DNA of 64,000 nucleotides from Parafrankia sp. EUN1f (GCF_000177675.1 NZ_ADGX01000008.1:36708-100707); one strand, 5' to 3'. Positions 16,624-25,921 are shown, counted from the stretch's first letter. Made by a program: numbers and translations. Notes: generated by a model not told the origin, from the letters alone.

Positions 16624-19029
16624 ATGAGCACCACCACGCACTCCACCACCACGCACTCCACCGCCACGACGCCGCACGCCACCGACGCCCTGGTCACCGA
16701 GATCGAGCTCACGATCGGCGGGATGACCTGCGCTTCCTGCGCCAACCGGATCGAACGCAAGCTCAACAAGCTCGACGGCGTCACCGCCACCGTCAACTAC
16801 GCCACCGAGAAAGCCCGGGTGAGCGCCCCCGAGGGCGTCGACCCGACCATGCTGGTCGCCCAAGTGAAGGCAGCCGGCTACACGACCGAACTACCCCGGC
16901 CTCCGGCCGCGGACCTGGAACCGGCCGCGGGTGTGGCCGAGACCGAACCCGATCCGACCCGGCCACTGCGCCACCGCCTGATCACCAGCGTCGTGCTCGC
17001 GGTTCCGGTCATCGCGATGGCGATGGTCCCAGCGCTGCAGTTCACGAACTGGCAGTGGTACTCACTCGTCCTGGCGAGCCCCGTCGTGACCTGGGCCGCC
17101 TGGCCCTTCCACCGCGCCGCCTGGACGAACCTTCGACACGGCGCCGCGACGATGGACACGCTGATCTCGATCGGTGTCGGTGCGGCGTTCGGCTGGTCCC
17201 TGTACGCCCTGCAGTTCGGCACAGCCGGGACACCGGGGATGACGCACCCCTTCGAGCTGACGATCACCCGCGGCGACGGCACCGGCGACATCTACCTGGA
17301 AGTCGCGGCCGGAGTCACCACCTTCATCCTCGCCGGACGCTACTTCGAGGCACGCGCCAGGCGACAGGCCGGCGCCGCACTGCGCGCGCTGCTCGAACTC
17401 GGCGCCAAGGACGTCGCGGTCCTGCGGGACGGCACGGAGATCCGGGTCCCGATCGGGCAGCTGGCCGTCGGCGAGCGGTTCGTCGTCCGGCCCGGCGAGC
17501 GGATCGCCACCGACGGCGTGGTCGACGAAGGCTCCTCCGCCGTCGACGCCTCGATGCTGACCGGCGAATCCGTCCCCGTGGAGGTCGCCCCAGGCGACGC
17601 CGTCACCGGAGCGACCGTGAACGCCGGCGGGCGACTGGTCGTGCGTGCCACCCGGGTCGGCGCCGACACCCAGCTGGCCCAGATGGCCAGGCTCGTCGAG
17701 GACGCCCAGAACGGCAAGGCCGCCGCGCAGCGGCTCGCCGACCGGATCTCCGGCGTGTTCGTACCTGTCGTCATCACCCTGGCCGCGGCCACCCTGGCCT
17801 TCTGGCTCGGCGCGGGGGCCGGCCCGGCCGCCGCGTTCACCGCCGCGGTCGCCGTACTGATCATCGCCTGCCCGTGCGCCCTCGGGCTGGCCACCCCGAC
17901 AGCACTGCTGGTCGGAACGGGCCGGGGAGCGCAGCTCGGCATCCTCATCAAAGGCCCCGAAGTACTTGAATCCACCCGGCGCGTCGACACGATCGTGCTC
18001 GACAAGACCGGCACCGTCACCACGGGACGCATGAACCTGGTCGAGATCCACGTCGCCGCCGGTGTGGATGAGACCGAGATGCTCCGGCTCGCCGGAGCGT
18101 TGGAGAACGCGTCCGAACACCCGATCGCCGCCGCGGTCGCCCGCGGCGCCCGCGAGCGGGTCGGCGACCTGCCCGGCGTCGAGGAGTTCAGCAACCTTGA
18201 AGGACTCGGCGTCCAGGGAGTTGTCGACGGGCACGCCGTCCTCATCGGGCGGACGGCCCTTCTGGAGAAGTGGAGCCAACCGCTGCCGCCCGACCTCGCC
18301 GCAGCCAGGACCACTGCCGAGGCGGCCGGCCGCACCGCCGTCGGCGTCGCCTGGGACGGGAAGGCCCGCGCCGTCCTCGTCGTCGCGGACGTCGTGAAAC
18401 CCACCTCAGCACAGGCCGTCACCCAGCTCCGCCAGCTGGGGCTCACCCCCGTGCTGCTCACCGGCGACAACACGGCCGTCGCCCGCACGGTCGCGGCAGA
18501 AGTCGGCATCGAAGCCAGCCCGGACACCCTCATCGCGGAGGTGCTGCCAGCCGACAAGGCCGACGTGATCAGGCGCCTGCAGGCCGAGGGCAAGGTCGTC
18601 GCGATGGTCGGCGACGGCGTCAACGACGCCCCCGCCCTCGCCCAGGCCGACCTCGGCCTTGCCATGGGCACCGGCACCGACGTCGCCATCGAGGCCAGCG
18701 ATCTCACCCTCGTCCGCGGCGACCTGCGGGCCGCCGCCGACGCGATCCGCCTCTCCCGCCGCACCCTGGCAACCATCAAGGGCAATCTGTTCTGGGCCTT
18801 CGCCTACAACCTCGCGGCACTGCCCCTGGCAGCGGCAGGCCTGCTCAACCCGATGATCGCCGGCGCCTCCATGGCCTTCAGCTCGGTGTTCGTCGTCGCC
18901 AACAGCCTGCGACTACGCCGCTTCACCGCACACGTCGACAGCCCACCCACCACGACAGCACCCATCCCCCGACGCCGCCGGGACGGCCCAAATACATCCA
19001 TCCAAGCCCCGGCCACTCCGCGCGGCTGA
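16624..19029 (+). CDS. copA: Copper-translocating P1B-type ATPase
   Basis: An 801-residue Cu(I)-exporting ATPase with all family motifs in order. The N-terminal HMA domain has GGMTCASC (about residues 32-39). The transmembrane metal site is CPC within [14 protein letters not shown], the actuator motif TGES, phosphorylation site DKTGTVT, nucleotide-domain HP (SEHPIAAAV) and the hinge [16 protein letters not shown]. The N terminus has a Thr/His-rich extension ([11 protein letters not shown]). CPC with a single HMA domain marks the CopA group. It pumps Cu(I) out of the cytosol; CopZ upstream is its expected donor. GAGAGGAGAC precedes the ATG. It is last in the plus arm. Confidence 0.95.
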   Translation: MSTTTHSTTTHSTATTPHATDALVTEIELTIGGMTCASCANRIERKLNKLDGVTATVNYATEKARVSAPEGVDPTMLVAQVKAAGYTTELPRPPAADLEPAAGVAETEPDPTRPLRHRLITSVVLAVPVIAMAMVPALQFTNWQWYSLVLASPVVTWAAWPFHRAAWTNLRHGAATMDTLISIGVGAAFGWSLYALQFGTAGTPGMTHPFELTITRGDGTGDIYLEVAAGVTTFILAGRYFEARARRQAGAALRALLELGAKDVAVLRDGTEIRVPIGQLAVGERFVVRPGERIATDGVVDEGSSAVDASMLTGESVPVEVAPGDAVTGATVNAGGRLVVRATRVGADTQLAQMARLVEDAQNGKAAAQRLADRISGVFVPVVITLAAATLAFWLGAGAGPAAAFTAAVAVLIIACPCALGLATPTALLVGTGRGAQLGILIKGPEVLESTRRVDTIVLDKTGTVTTGRMNLVEIHVAAGVDETEMLRLAGALENASEHPIAAAVARGARERVGDLPGVEEFSNLEGLGVQGVVDGHAVLIGRTALLEKWSQPLPPDLAAARTTAEAAGRTAVGVAWDGKARAVLVVADVVKPTSAQAVTQLRQLGLTPVLLTGDNTAVARTVAAEVGIEASPDTLIAEVLPADKADVIRRLQAEGKVVAMVGDGVNDAPALAQADLGLAMGTGTDVAIEASDLTLVRGDLRAAADAIRLSRRTLATIKGNLFWAFAYNLAALPLAAAGLLNPMIAGASMAFSSVFVVANSLRLRRFTAHVDSPPTTTAPIPRRRRDGPNTSIQAPATPRG

Positions 19030-19183
19030 CCACCCTCGCACTCGATCAACCAACCTGTCGACCAACGATGTAGTTGAAAGGCGCGCGACCTTCCCGCCGC
19101 GTCCGTGAACCTCCATGGCGCCGGCCGTCCGGGTGCTGTGTCTGCCCATGGCCACGGCCCTCCGCCGTCGCCGGCCGGCTCGC

Positions 19184-19200
19184 ATGCACCATTGGTGCAT
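19184..19200. repeat. Perfect 17-base palindrome
   Basis: ATGCACCA T TGGTGCAT is fully self-complementary around a single base. It lies just upstream of the TetR remnant, so it may be a former operator. No partner regulator is identified. Confidence 0.5.
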
Positions 19201-19214
19201 CAATCCCGAGGCCC

Positions 19215-19504
19215 GGTGCTGCCGCCGAGGGCCGAGCAGCTCATCGCCGCCGTGGCCCCACTACGGCTCGACCCCGCGGACGCCTGGGCCGTCGCCGGCA
19301 TCGTGAACGGCTACACCCTCGGCCACGCGCTCCGCATCGCCCACCCGGCCGCCGACGCCGGGCAGCAGCCCTACCCGATTGTCGACCCCGCCGTCTTCCC
19401 CCACCTCGCCCGCGCGCTCCGCGCGCGCACCCGAACGCGACGACGCCACCTTCACCACCGGCCTCGACGGCATAGCACGACGCTTCGTCCATCCAGGACG
19501 GTAG
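19215..19504 (+). pseudogene. TetR-family regulator remnant (C-terminal domain only, frameshifted)
   Basis: Conceptual translation gives PRAEQLIAAVAPLRLDPADA, then WAVAGIVNGYTLGHALRIAH and IVDPAVFPHLARALRA, which is the ligand-binding C-terminal domain of a TetR protein. After that the frame shifts by one base, and the neighbouring frame gives PERDDATFTTGLDGIARRFV and then a stop, the expected end of the domain. No helix-turn-helix is found upstream. It is a decayed, N-terminally deleted gene between copA and the integrated element. Confidence 0.6.
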
Positions 19505-19676
19505 CCACTACGCTGAGTAGCAAGGCTATCGAAGGCTGCGATGGGACTCGAACCACCCAGGAGTATCTAGACCTGCGCAAACGCGGCGCCGCGATCCGAC
19601 AGGCGCCCTGCCGCACCAGAAAAAAGATCAGTAGATTTGAACGATTTCGCAGGTCAGCATCTACGTGACCCTGCGT

Positions 19677-19720
19677 GGTGGAGACGAGGGGACTTGAACC
19701 CCTAACCCCTGCCTTGCAAA
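19677..19720. repeat. attL: displaced 3' half of tRNA-Ala
   Basis: Identical over 44 bases to 28998-29041. It covers the tRNA 3' half from the anticodon loop to the acceptor end. The following bases (CTGAGC) do not restore a tRNA, so this is the displaced end. Confidence 0.9.
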
Positions 19721-20084
19721 CTGAGCGGATCACGTCCCTGCGGGGTCGGTCGTCGTACGACCTGCACCGAGTGCACGGGTGGAGCGTGTCATGCGTCCCG
19801 CGCCGTCCCACTCAATCGCACCCGTCTCCACGCGCCGTGTTCGCGGATTCGTTCGCGTGGCCTGGCGGCCGTCAGCCCCGTGATCACCGGCGTTGAGCGT
19901 TCCACCAGGCGTTCGGCACCGAGGCCCTGTGACCCACCGTGGCAGCCCGTTGGGTGATAGCGGCTAGCAGTTCCCCCTGCTATCGCTAGCAGGTCCGCTA
20001 GCAGCCGAATGCGCCCCTGACCAGCCATCTAGCGGCTAGCAGGCCGACAGCTCTCCTCCCATCGAACCCGCCAGGAGCCGCCTC
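19721..20084. repeat. GCTAGCAG repeat cluster at the left end of the element
   Basis: A gene-free stretch. TAGCGGCTAGCAG occurs twice (about 19961 and 20031), GCTAGCAG occurs twice more between them, and an inverted copy TGCTAGCGGCG lies at about 20104. Possible roles are excisionase arm sites, operators for the adjacent HTH gene, or origin repeats. None is proven. Confidence 0.6.
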
Positions 20085-20561
20085 ATGCACCCTCATGCCA
20101 CTCCTGCTAGCGGCGCGCCGTCGCATCACGAGCTGTCACCGTCGGCAACATCGGCCGGAACGGCGCCGTTGCCGGTTGGCGACGTCTCGCCCATCGGGGA
20201 GGATGGCCCGGTGACCGCAGGATCGCCTGACCCGGACCTCGAATGGTGGACGACGTCCGACGTCGCCGAGTACCTCGGTGTCCGCGTTGGAACGGTCAGC
20301 GCCTACCGGAAAAGTGGTCGGTTGCCAGAGCCTGACCAGACGGTTGGACGTACGCACATGTGGCGCCCTGGCCGCATCGTCGAGTGGCACGCATCCCGCA
20401 CCCGCGTCGGCGTAGGCGGACGGCCTCGGAACGAGGTTGTCGCCGAGCCAGCCGGACACACGGTCGACGAAACGCCGGTCGAATCGGCTCCGGAACCCAG
20501 TGATTCCGGAACCATCATTGTCGCATCGGAAGGTGGAGCCAGTGTCAGCGGAATCAGTTGA
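20085..20561 (+). CDS. Excisionase-like helix-turn-helix protein
   Basis: A 158-residue protein. Residues about 52-100 form a MerR/AlpA-type winged helix: WWTTSDVAEYLGVRVGTVSA is the helix-turn-helix, followed by SGRLPEPDQTVGRTHMWRPG as the wing and a closing WHASR helix. The N-terminal 50 residues are polar and disordered; the C terminus is acidic and variable. Such proteins bind attachment or promoter sites in mobile elements. The start may be ATG 20085 or an internal GTG at about 20211. Its last bases overlap the GntR gene, suggesting coupling. Confidence 0.65.
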   Translation: MHPHATPASGAPSHHELSPSATSAGTAPLPVGDVSPIGEDGPVTAGSPDPDLEWWTTSDVAEYLGVRVGTVSAYRKSGRLPEPDQTVGRTHMWRPGRIVEWHASRTRVGVGGRPRNEVVAEPAGHTVDETPVESAPEPSDSGTIIVASEGGASVSGIS

Positions 20562-20937
20562 GCGCGTCGGCTCCGCAACAATCGCCGATCATTTCCGTAA
20601 AGAAATCGAACTAGGCAATCTTTCTCCCGGTCAAAAACTACCTACAATTAGAGATATAGCGAAAGACTGGGGAGTCTCACGTCCGACCGCAGATAAGGCC
20701 ATAGCGATTCTCCAGATGGAGAATCTTGTTCGGACTGCGGGGCGAGGTGGGACCACGGTATGCGGCAACGAAGATCGGGTTGATTCGGCGCTGCTAGTCG
20801 AAGTTGATGAAGATCTAGAGATCTCATCCACCGAGATTATTACGGCATCGGAGAGCGTTGCGCGTCAGCTCAACGTCGCCGCCGGGGGGTCAATTCTAGT
20901 CGTTCGTCTGCGCAGGAAGGCTCGCGACATCGCGTAG
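20542..20937 (+). CDS. GntR-family regulator, C-terminally truncated
   Basis: A 131-residue protein. Residues 8-75 are a GntR winged helix (IADHFRKEIELGNLSPGQKL, then DWGVSRPTADKAIAIL and LVRTAGRGGTTV). The rest begins a UTRA-like effector domain (VARQLNVAAGGSILVVRLRR) but stops early; family members are usually near 240 residues. GTG 20542 has GGTGGAG upstream and overlaps the previous gene. In AICEs such as pSAM2 a GntR protein (KorSA) represses transfer and replication, so a similar role is possible. Codon use is AT-richer than the neighbours (AGA, ATA, TTT and AAA codons), a sign of separate origin. The 3' end overlaps the convergent XRE-TPR gene. Confidence 0.7.
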   Translation: MSAESVERVGSATIADHFRKEIELGNLSPGQKLPTIRDIAKDWGVSRPTADKAIAILQMENLVRTAGRGGTTVCGNEDRVDSALLVEVDEDLEISSTEIITASESVARQLNVAAGGSILVVRLRRKARDIA

Positions 20938-22163
20938 GTTATCGAGATAATCGCGCACCTCGGCATTATCGGGATTGCGTTCTTGCAGGACGGCCGAAAG
21001 CTCGCGAGAACACATGAGAAGTGACGGTATCGACTGACGGTCCCCCCGCAGCGCCCTTTGCCCGTACGCGACAGCTTGGTCTACGTCACCTTGACGTGCG
21101 GCTACGACCCCGAGCGTTATCCTGGCCTCGGCATTTCGCATCGGAGAGCGTTCGCGGCCACTAAAGTCGGTTCCGGCTTCGATTACATGGCGAGCATAGG
21201 TCTCTGCCAGGCGATCTTCGCCAAGGATGCGGTAGCAGTCCATGGCGTAGAAATCGAACTTCGCAGGGTCGACCACGAAGTGGTTTTCAATGTTGTCGGG
21301 GTATGGCAGCTGCTCAAGCATCGATCTCCCCTGATCAAGGGCGACTTCCACTTGACGCCGGTCCCCAATTCTCGCCCACGCTTTTGCCCGTTGGGCTGCG
21401 AGCTGCACCGCCACCCCCGAGTTCGGCGCCACGTGCTGCCCTGCCTCACCGGCGACAATGGTTCCACGATAATCGCCCTGTGTAAGGCAGTACCAGGCTT
21501 GCATCTCGTGTGCCCACCCAGAGATTTCCGCCTGCCCCGCCTCATTGCCGAGCGACATCGCCGCTCTTCGGGTGGCCTCGGCTCCCCGCTTGTCTCCTAG
21601 GTCGTACTCCACGCAGCCGACCAGAAGTGCTAGCCAGCCTGCTTGCATCAGCAGTTCCCGGTGCTGCGCGAGCGTCAGCCGTTGGTCTAGGAGGCCGGTA
21701 ATCCGTCCGAGCCAGGCGCGCCCCTCCACCTGGAGCTGAAGCGACGGCGACGAGGCATATTCGCAACACAGTCGCTCGGTCGTGATTGCCAATGCGTCTA
21801 GCGTTCCCTGGCCAAGATCGGACATTCTCATTCGAGAGACGATCTCAAGCGTGCCCATTCCCGTGGCTGCCAAAAGATCTCCTCGGACGAAGGTGATTTC
21901 GGTGCTGGAAATAGTGCACCGGTCACTGTACCGAATGTTTTCGCGAGTAGCGGTTTGTAGAAGTCGTCTGGGACGGTTTCCCCTGCCTCCCAGCGCTTCC
22001 AGTTGCGAATCAGATTGCTGTCGCTGGTTAGCGCTGTGGCGCCCGCGTGGCCGCGCAAGGCGCGAACGGCCTCGGCTTGAGACCAGCCCCGGGCGTCTCG
22101 TTCCTCGCGGAGTCTTCGAGCCCAGGCGGGACGTTGACCGTCGGTACTCGAGTCGTTGGCCAC
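20896..22163 (-). pseudogene. XRE-TPR transcriptional regulator split by a one-base frameshift
   Basis: The N-terminal frame (from ATG 22163) encodes an XRE-type helix-turn-helix (RRLREERDARGWSQAEAVRA, NLIRNWKRWEAGETVPDDFY, AKTFGTVTGALFP) and stops at 21828. The continuation (TGMGTLEIVSRMRMSDLGQG, through the TPR-like helices WLALLVGCVEYDLGDKRGAE and YRGTIVAGEAGQHVA) is open in another frame down to 20896. Actinobacterial homologues are single proteins of about 400 residues, so one base appears to be missing between about 21900 and 21850. It may be a decayed gene, a sequencing error or recoding. It is a likely control gene of the element and is divergent from the 22463 operon. Confidence 0.7.
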
Positions 22164-22344
22164 GGGAGCCTCCCTCTCTTGAGCGTTCGCCTACGAGTGT
22201 GAGGCTTCCGCCCGAGGCCGAGTAGTGACGGTTTCGGGGGACATGGCCTGTCCCCACACTTGTCCCCACATCGTCACCGTCTTGTCACCTTACGCAGTGA
22301 TCTGTCCTGTCTCACTGTGGCGACATGGCCGGTTGCGGAACGGC

Positions 22345-22373
22345 TTGACATACGGCCTAGGCCAAAGCAGTAT
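22345..22373 (+). promoter_or_regulatory. Candidate promoter with embedded palindrome
   Basis: TTGACA (22345-22350) lies 17 bases before CAGTAT. Between them is the perfect palindrome GGCCTAGGCC (22354-22363). It lies 90 bp upstream of the 22463 operon and faces the regulator gene, so it could be a repressed promoter of the element. Confidence 0.4.
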
Positions 22374-22462
22374 GGCCTACATCGAAAGCGGACCCCGGTG
22401 CCAGCCGCCAAGCAACGCACCGGGGTCGGTGCACCGAACGCCCTGGTGAGAGGAACCGAACG

Positions 22463-23104
22463 ATGCTTCTTGAGCGTACTTCCGCGCGTCCGGTCGGGTC
22501 GATGCCCGCTGGTGGCGGAGCCCCGAACGCGGCTCCGATCTTCGATGAGGATCTGCACGGGCCGACGTGCGGTTACCTGGCTGCGCGGGTGCCGCTGACG
22601 TACGCGCTGATGGTCGCCGCGTTGGTCGATGGCGAGACCCTGACCCGCGAGGATCTCCGCACCCCTGCGGAGGTCCGCCACGAAGTCGAGTTCCACATCG
22701 CGTTCCGTGGGATGGCCTCGGTGTTCGAGACGGCCGACCGGCTGTCCTGGGAAAGGGTGGGCACTGACGAGTGGGTGGTGTTCTGCCGCCAGGCCGTCAT
22801 GGAGATGCTCGCCGCTGAGGGTGTCATCTCCGGTGTCGACCAGCTCACGGCCGACGAGCTGGCCGCCGGTCTGATGCACCTGAGCGACCGGGATGCCGAG
22901 GACCTGACGAACCCGATCGACGTCCGGTACGAACTCACCCGGATCGCCTACACCCGAGGGGTCGACGCCTTCCGCCAGGCCGCCGCCGAGCCGTTCGAGG
23001 TTGACGCCCCCGCGTTCGACACCGAGGCGCACGCCTGGCCGGGGTTCTGCCGGCAGGCCGTGGCCGGCATGCTCGCCTCCGACGCCGCGGCGGTGGCCGC
23101 GTGA
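22463..23104 (+). CDS. Element-encoded protein of unknown function
   Basis: A 213-residue acidic protein that I do not recognise. It contains two similar helical segments ending in CRQAVMEMLAAEG (about residue 108) and CRQAVAGMLASDA (near the C terminus), each preceded by an acidic stretch, which suggests an internal duplication. No membrane segment or nucleotide motif is seen. It follows the candidate promoter at 22345 and overlaps the next gene by GTGA, so it is the first gene of a three-gene coupled operon with the HNH nuclease. Confidence 0.65.
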   Translation: MLLERTSARPVGSMPAGGGAPNAAPIFDEDLHGPTCGYLAARVPLTYALMVAALVDGETLTREDLRTPAEVRHEVEFHIAFRGMASVFETADRLSWERVGTDEWVVFCRQAVMEMLAAEGVISGVDQLTADELAAGLMHLSDRDAEDLTNPIDVRYELTRIAYTRGVDAFRQAAAEPFEVDAPAFDTEAHAWPGFCRQAVAGMLASDAAAVAA

Positions 23105-23475
23105 GCACCGCACTTCTGATCCGTCCGTCGGCGGGAACCGCCCCGCCGCAGGTCCGGCCAGAGCAGGTGCCGGCCGCGACCGGCCCGGACATCAACCGTC
23201 TGTCGTGTGAGCGGGGGTGGTCCCGCGCGCGGCTGGTCCTCGAACTGCGCCGCGCCGCGACCGCCGGCCGCGCGACGCTTCCCGGGGACGAGAGTCTGAA
23301 GCGGATGATCCGCCAGTGGGCCAACGGGCAGCGTGGCCTGTCCCCCCTCTACGCCGATCTGCTCACCGCCGTGTTCGGGGTGCGGTTCGAGCCGTCCGCA
23401 TCGCTGAACGGCTGCCCGGTGTGCGGCACAGCGCCAGGCGCCCCGGGATCGTGCACTCGGGTAGGTCACCGGTGA
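23101..23475 (+). CDS. Putative DNA-binding protein with a C-terminal Cys cluster
   Basis: A 124-residue protein. Residues about 30-95 (INRLSCERGWSRARLVLELR, ESLKRMIRQWANGQRGLSPL, YADLLTAVFGVRFE) resemble an XRE-like helical DNA-binding domain of the type seen in actinobacterial regulators. The C terminus GCPVCGTAPGAPGSC carries three cysteines that could bind zinc. GTGA overlaps join it to the genes on both sides. The fold is inferred by eye; function unknown. Confidence 0.6.
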   Translation: MSTALLIRPSAGTAPPQVRPEQVPAATGPDINRLSCERGWSRARLVLELRRAATAGRATLPGDESLKRMIRQWANGQRGLSPLYADLLTAVFGVRFEPSASLNGCPVCGTAPGAPGSCTRVGHR

Positions 23476-23780
23476 GCGTCGGGAATCCGTCGACGCGGCG
23501 GCATCTGTTCGCCGCGTTCGGGGGTCGGTGCGGCTACTGCCTGACCGCCGACGCTGACCACCTCGACCACCTGGTGCCGCGTGCCGCCGGGGGCACCAAC
23601 AGCCGGTTCAACCTGATACCGGCGTGCACCCCGTGCGGGACGTCGAAGGGCGCGCTGTCGGTCGCGGAGTGGGTGAGCCGCCGCGCGACCGGCACCCCGA
23701 CGACCGGTGCCGGCGCGCCGGCGCCCCCGGTGTACCGGGTGCCGATGAAGCCGGTGCACCACCAGCCCATCGCGGCCTGA
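23472..23780 (+). CDS. HNH endonuclease
   Basis: A 102-residue nuclease of the HNH fold. The zinc cysteines are CGYC (about residue 20) and ACTPC (about residue 50); the catalytic strand is DHLDHLVPRAAGGTNSRFNL, with the His and Asn in the expected places, and CGTSKGALS follows. A Pro/Ala tail of 30 residues ends the protein. Start GTG 23472 overlaps the previous stop. Small HNH proteins in mobile elements act in DNA packaging, intron-like homing or defence; which applies here is not shown. Confidence 0.8.
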   Translation: MSVGNPSTRRHLFAAFGGRCGYCLTADADHLDHLVPRAAGGTNSRFNLIPACTPCGTSKGALSVAEWVSRRATGTPTTGAGAPAPPVYRVPMKPVHHQPIAA

Positions 23781-23993
23781 CACCGGACCGGTCGTCACAC
23801 GGCGATCGGTCGAACCCCGATCCGCTGGTCGATCGTCAACCCGACTCGTACGTGTACGGCCGATCCGTACCGCTTGCCGGTGCCGACCTGCACCGATCGA
23901 CCCGCCGCCGCACCGCCGAAGTCGATCCGAACCCACGTACCGGTAACACGCGCCGGCTGGCGTACCGGTACGCCCATCCCGCCACGAGAGGTG

Positions 23994-24305
23994 ATGACGC
24001 ATGCCCCGAACCAGCCTGCCCCCACCCGGGGGTCCGTCCGATCCGTCGCGTCCGACCGGGTGCGACAGGTCCCGCCCTACGTGGGCGGTACCGCACCGCA
24101 CACCCGGACCGCGCACCGGCGCGGCTGCCTGCCTGGTGCGGTCGACGAGGTGCCCCCTCCCCCTTTCCGACGTGCCGCGCGGCACGTCGGAGGCCTACGG
24201 ACGGAGTGCGGCGCCGCACCCCGTTCCGGCAGGTCACACACCGAACGTCGGGGGGAGGGGCATCTCATTCCCGGACCCCGTCGCAGCTGCGGCGGTGTGC
24301 GATGA
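23994..24305 (+). CDS. Possible Arg/Pro-rich small protein overlapping the ATPase start
   Basis: A 103-codon frame with no recognisable domain (MTHAPNQPAPTRG, then Arg-rich). Support: GAGAGG just upstream of the start, and its stop overlaps the ATPase start as ATGA, the same coupling used by other genes of this element. Composition is shadow-like, so it may be only a leader for the next gene. Confidence 0.3.
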   Translation: MTHAPNQPAPTRGSVRSVASDRVRQVPPYVGGTAPHTRTAHRRGCLPGAVDEVPPPPFRRAARHVGGLRTECGAAPRSGRSHTERRGEGHLIPGPRRSCGGVR

Positions 24306-25921
24306 CCGGCCCGGACGGCACCCCGACCGAAGCGGGGTCGGTGCGTCATCTGCGCGTCGCCGCGCCGTCGCCTGGCGAGCAGGACGAACCGTTGCCCGGC
24401 ATGCCCGCGACCGCCGGCCCGACCGGCGTCACCGGCGAGCAGGAGCAGGCCGACCCCGCGCCGGACGACGGCGGGTCCGGATCGCAGGCGACACGGCTGG
24501 TCGCGCTGTCTCGTGAGCGGTACCGCGTCGTCCGCGGCAGCGACGGACGCGCCTACGCCGTGGACCTGACCGGCCCGATGATCGCCCTGTCGTTGCGCGG
24601 CAAGGACGGTCTACGCACCCGCCTGGCCACCGCGTACTACGACCGGTACGACTCGACCCCCGGCGGGGGTGCGCTGTCCGACGCCCTGACCGTGCTCGAA
24701 GGCGCAGCCGCCGAGGCCGAACCGGAATCGGTCGGTCTGCGGGTCGCCGCGACCGTCGATGGTGGCGTGGTCCTGGATCTGGGCACCGTGGACGGGCGGT
24801 GTGTACAGGTCGACGCGCACGGCTGGACCGTGCTGGAACGGTCCCCAGTGCTGTTTCGCCGGACCGCGCTCACCAGCCCGTTGCCGATCCCCGCGCGGCC
24901 CGGTGACCTGGCCGCGTTGCGGGGGCTGGTGAACGTGTCCGAGGCTGGTTTCCGGCTGCTGGTCGGGTGGCTGGTCGCCGCGTTCCTGCCTGACATCCCG
25001 CACCCGATCCTGGTGCTGACCGGCGAGCAGGGCACGGCGAAGTCCACCGCGGCGCGGATCACGGTCTGTCTGCTGGACCCGTCACCGGCGCCGTTGCGGT
25101 CCGCACCCCGCGACGTGCGGCAGTGGTCGGTCACCGCGTCCGCATCGTGGGTGGTCGCACTCGACAACGTGTCCGGGGTCGCGCCGTGGTTCTCCGACAC
25201 CCTGTGCAAAGCCGTGACCGGTGACGGCATGGTCGACCGGGCCCTGTACACCGACGACGACGTCACCGTGATCAGCTACCGGCGCGTGCTGGCCATGACG
25301 TCGATCGACGCCGGTGATCTGGCCGGTGATCTGGCCGAACGGATTCTTCCGCTCGAACTCACCCGGATCGACCCGAGCAGGCGCCGGACCGATGCCGAGA
25401 TTTCCGCCGCCTACGACGCCGCGCGCCCCGCCGTCCTGGCCGCGCTGCTGGACCTGCTGTGCCAGGTACTGGCGGCCCTGCCGGGGGTGCGGGTAGCGGA
25501 GCTGCCCCGGATGGCGGACTTCGCCCGGGTCCTGGCCGCCCTCGACACGGTCACCGGCTGGACCACCCTGCCCGACTACACCACCGCCGCCGCCGACCTG
25601 GCCGCCACGGTCGTGGCCGCCGACCCGGTCGCTGATGCGGTCCGCCGGCACCTGGCCGACGTCCGGGTGTGGACCGGCACGGCGGACGCGCTCTACGCCC
25701 AGCTGCCGGCGCCGGACCCGAGGCCGCGCACCTGGCCGAAGTCCGCGCGCGGGATGTCCGGCGCCGTGCGCCGCGTGGCGCCGGCCCTACGCGCCCAGGG
25801 CGTCACGGTCGACTTCGCCCGGGAAGCGGGCGGCAACCGTGCGCGGCTGATCCACCTGGCCTACGACAGTTCACCGGATCGACCGTCCCGACCGTCCCAA
25901 CCGTCCCTAGAGCCCCCGTGA
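24302..25921 (+). CDS. Helicase/primase-associated P-loop ATPase, putative element replication protein
   Basis: A 539-residue protein. The Walker A loop is TGEQGTAKST (about residue 243), followed by an acidic strand WVVALDNVSG as Walker B and a sensor-like YRRVLAMTSIDAGDLAGDLA with the arginine-containing LELTRIDPSRR. This layout resembles the D5/SF3-type helicase half of primase-helicases from phages and actinomycete elements, without the primase half. The N-terminal 70 residues are disordered, then comes a beta-rich domain (70-200). It may act in replication of the excised element; the repeat array beginning in its 3' end fits that view (inference). No strong ribosome-binding site is seen; ATG 24302 overlaps the preceding frame. 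Confidence 0.65.
   Translation: MTGPDGTPTEAGSVRHLRVAAPSPGEQDEPLPGMPATAGPTGVTGEQEQADPAPDDGGSGSQATRLVALSRERYRVVRGSDGRAYAVDLTGPMIALSLRGKDGLRTRLATAYYDRYDSTPGGGALSDALTVLEGAAAEAEPESVGLRVAATVDGGVVLDLGTVDGRCVQVDAHGWTVLERSPVLFRRTALTSPLPIPARPGDLAALRGLVNVSEAGFRLLVGWLVAAFLPDIPHPILVLTGEQGTAKSTAARITVCLLDPSPAPLRSAPRDVRQWSVTASASWVVALDNVSGVAPWFSDTLCKAVTGDGMVDRALYTDDDVTVISYRRVLAMTSIDAGDLAGDLAERILPLELTRIDPSRRRTDAEISAAYDAARPAVLAALLDLLCQVLAALPGVRVAELPRMADFARVLAALDTVTGWTTLPDYTTAAADLAATVVAADPVADAVRRHLADVRVWTGTADALYAQLPAPDPRPRTWPKSARGMSGAVRRVAPALRAQGVTVDFAREAGGNRARLIHLAYDSSPDRPSRPSQPSLEPP

Noticed and set aside
19536..19560. tRNA T-arm-like GGTTCGAGTCC sequence on the minus strand near attL
   Set aside because: The stem does not pair at the correct offset and no other cloverleaf arms are found; at most a decayed fragment.
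20896..21827. Programmed -1 frameshifting in the XRE-TPR gene
   Set aside because: No classical slippery heptamer with a following structure was found, and similar one-base shifts elsewhere in the window point to errors or decay.
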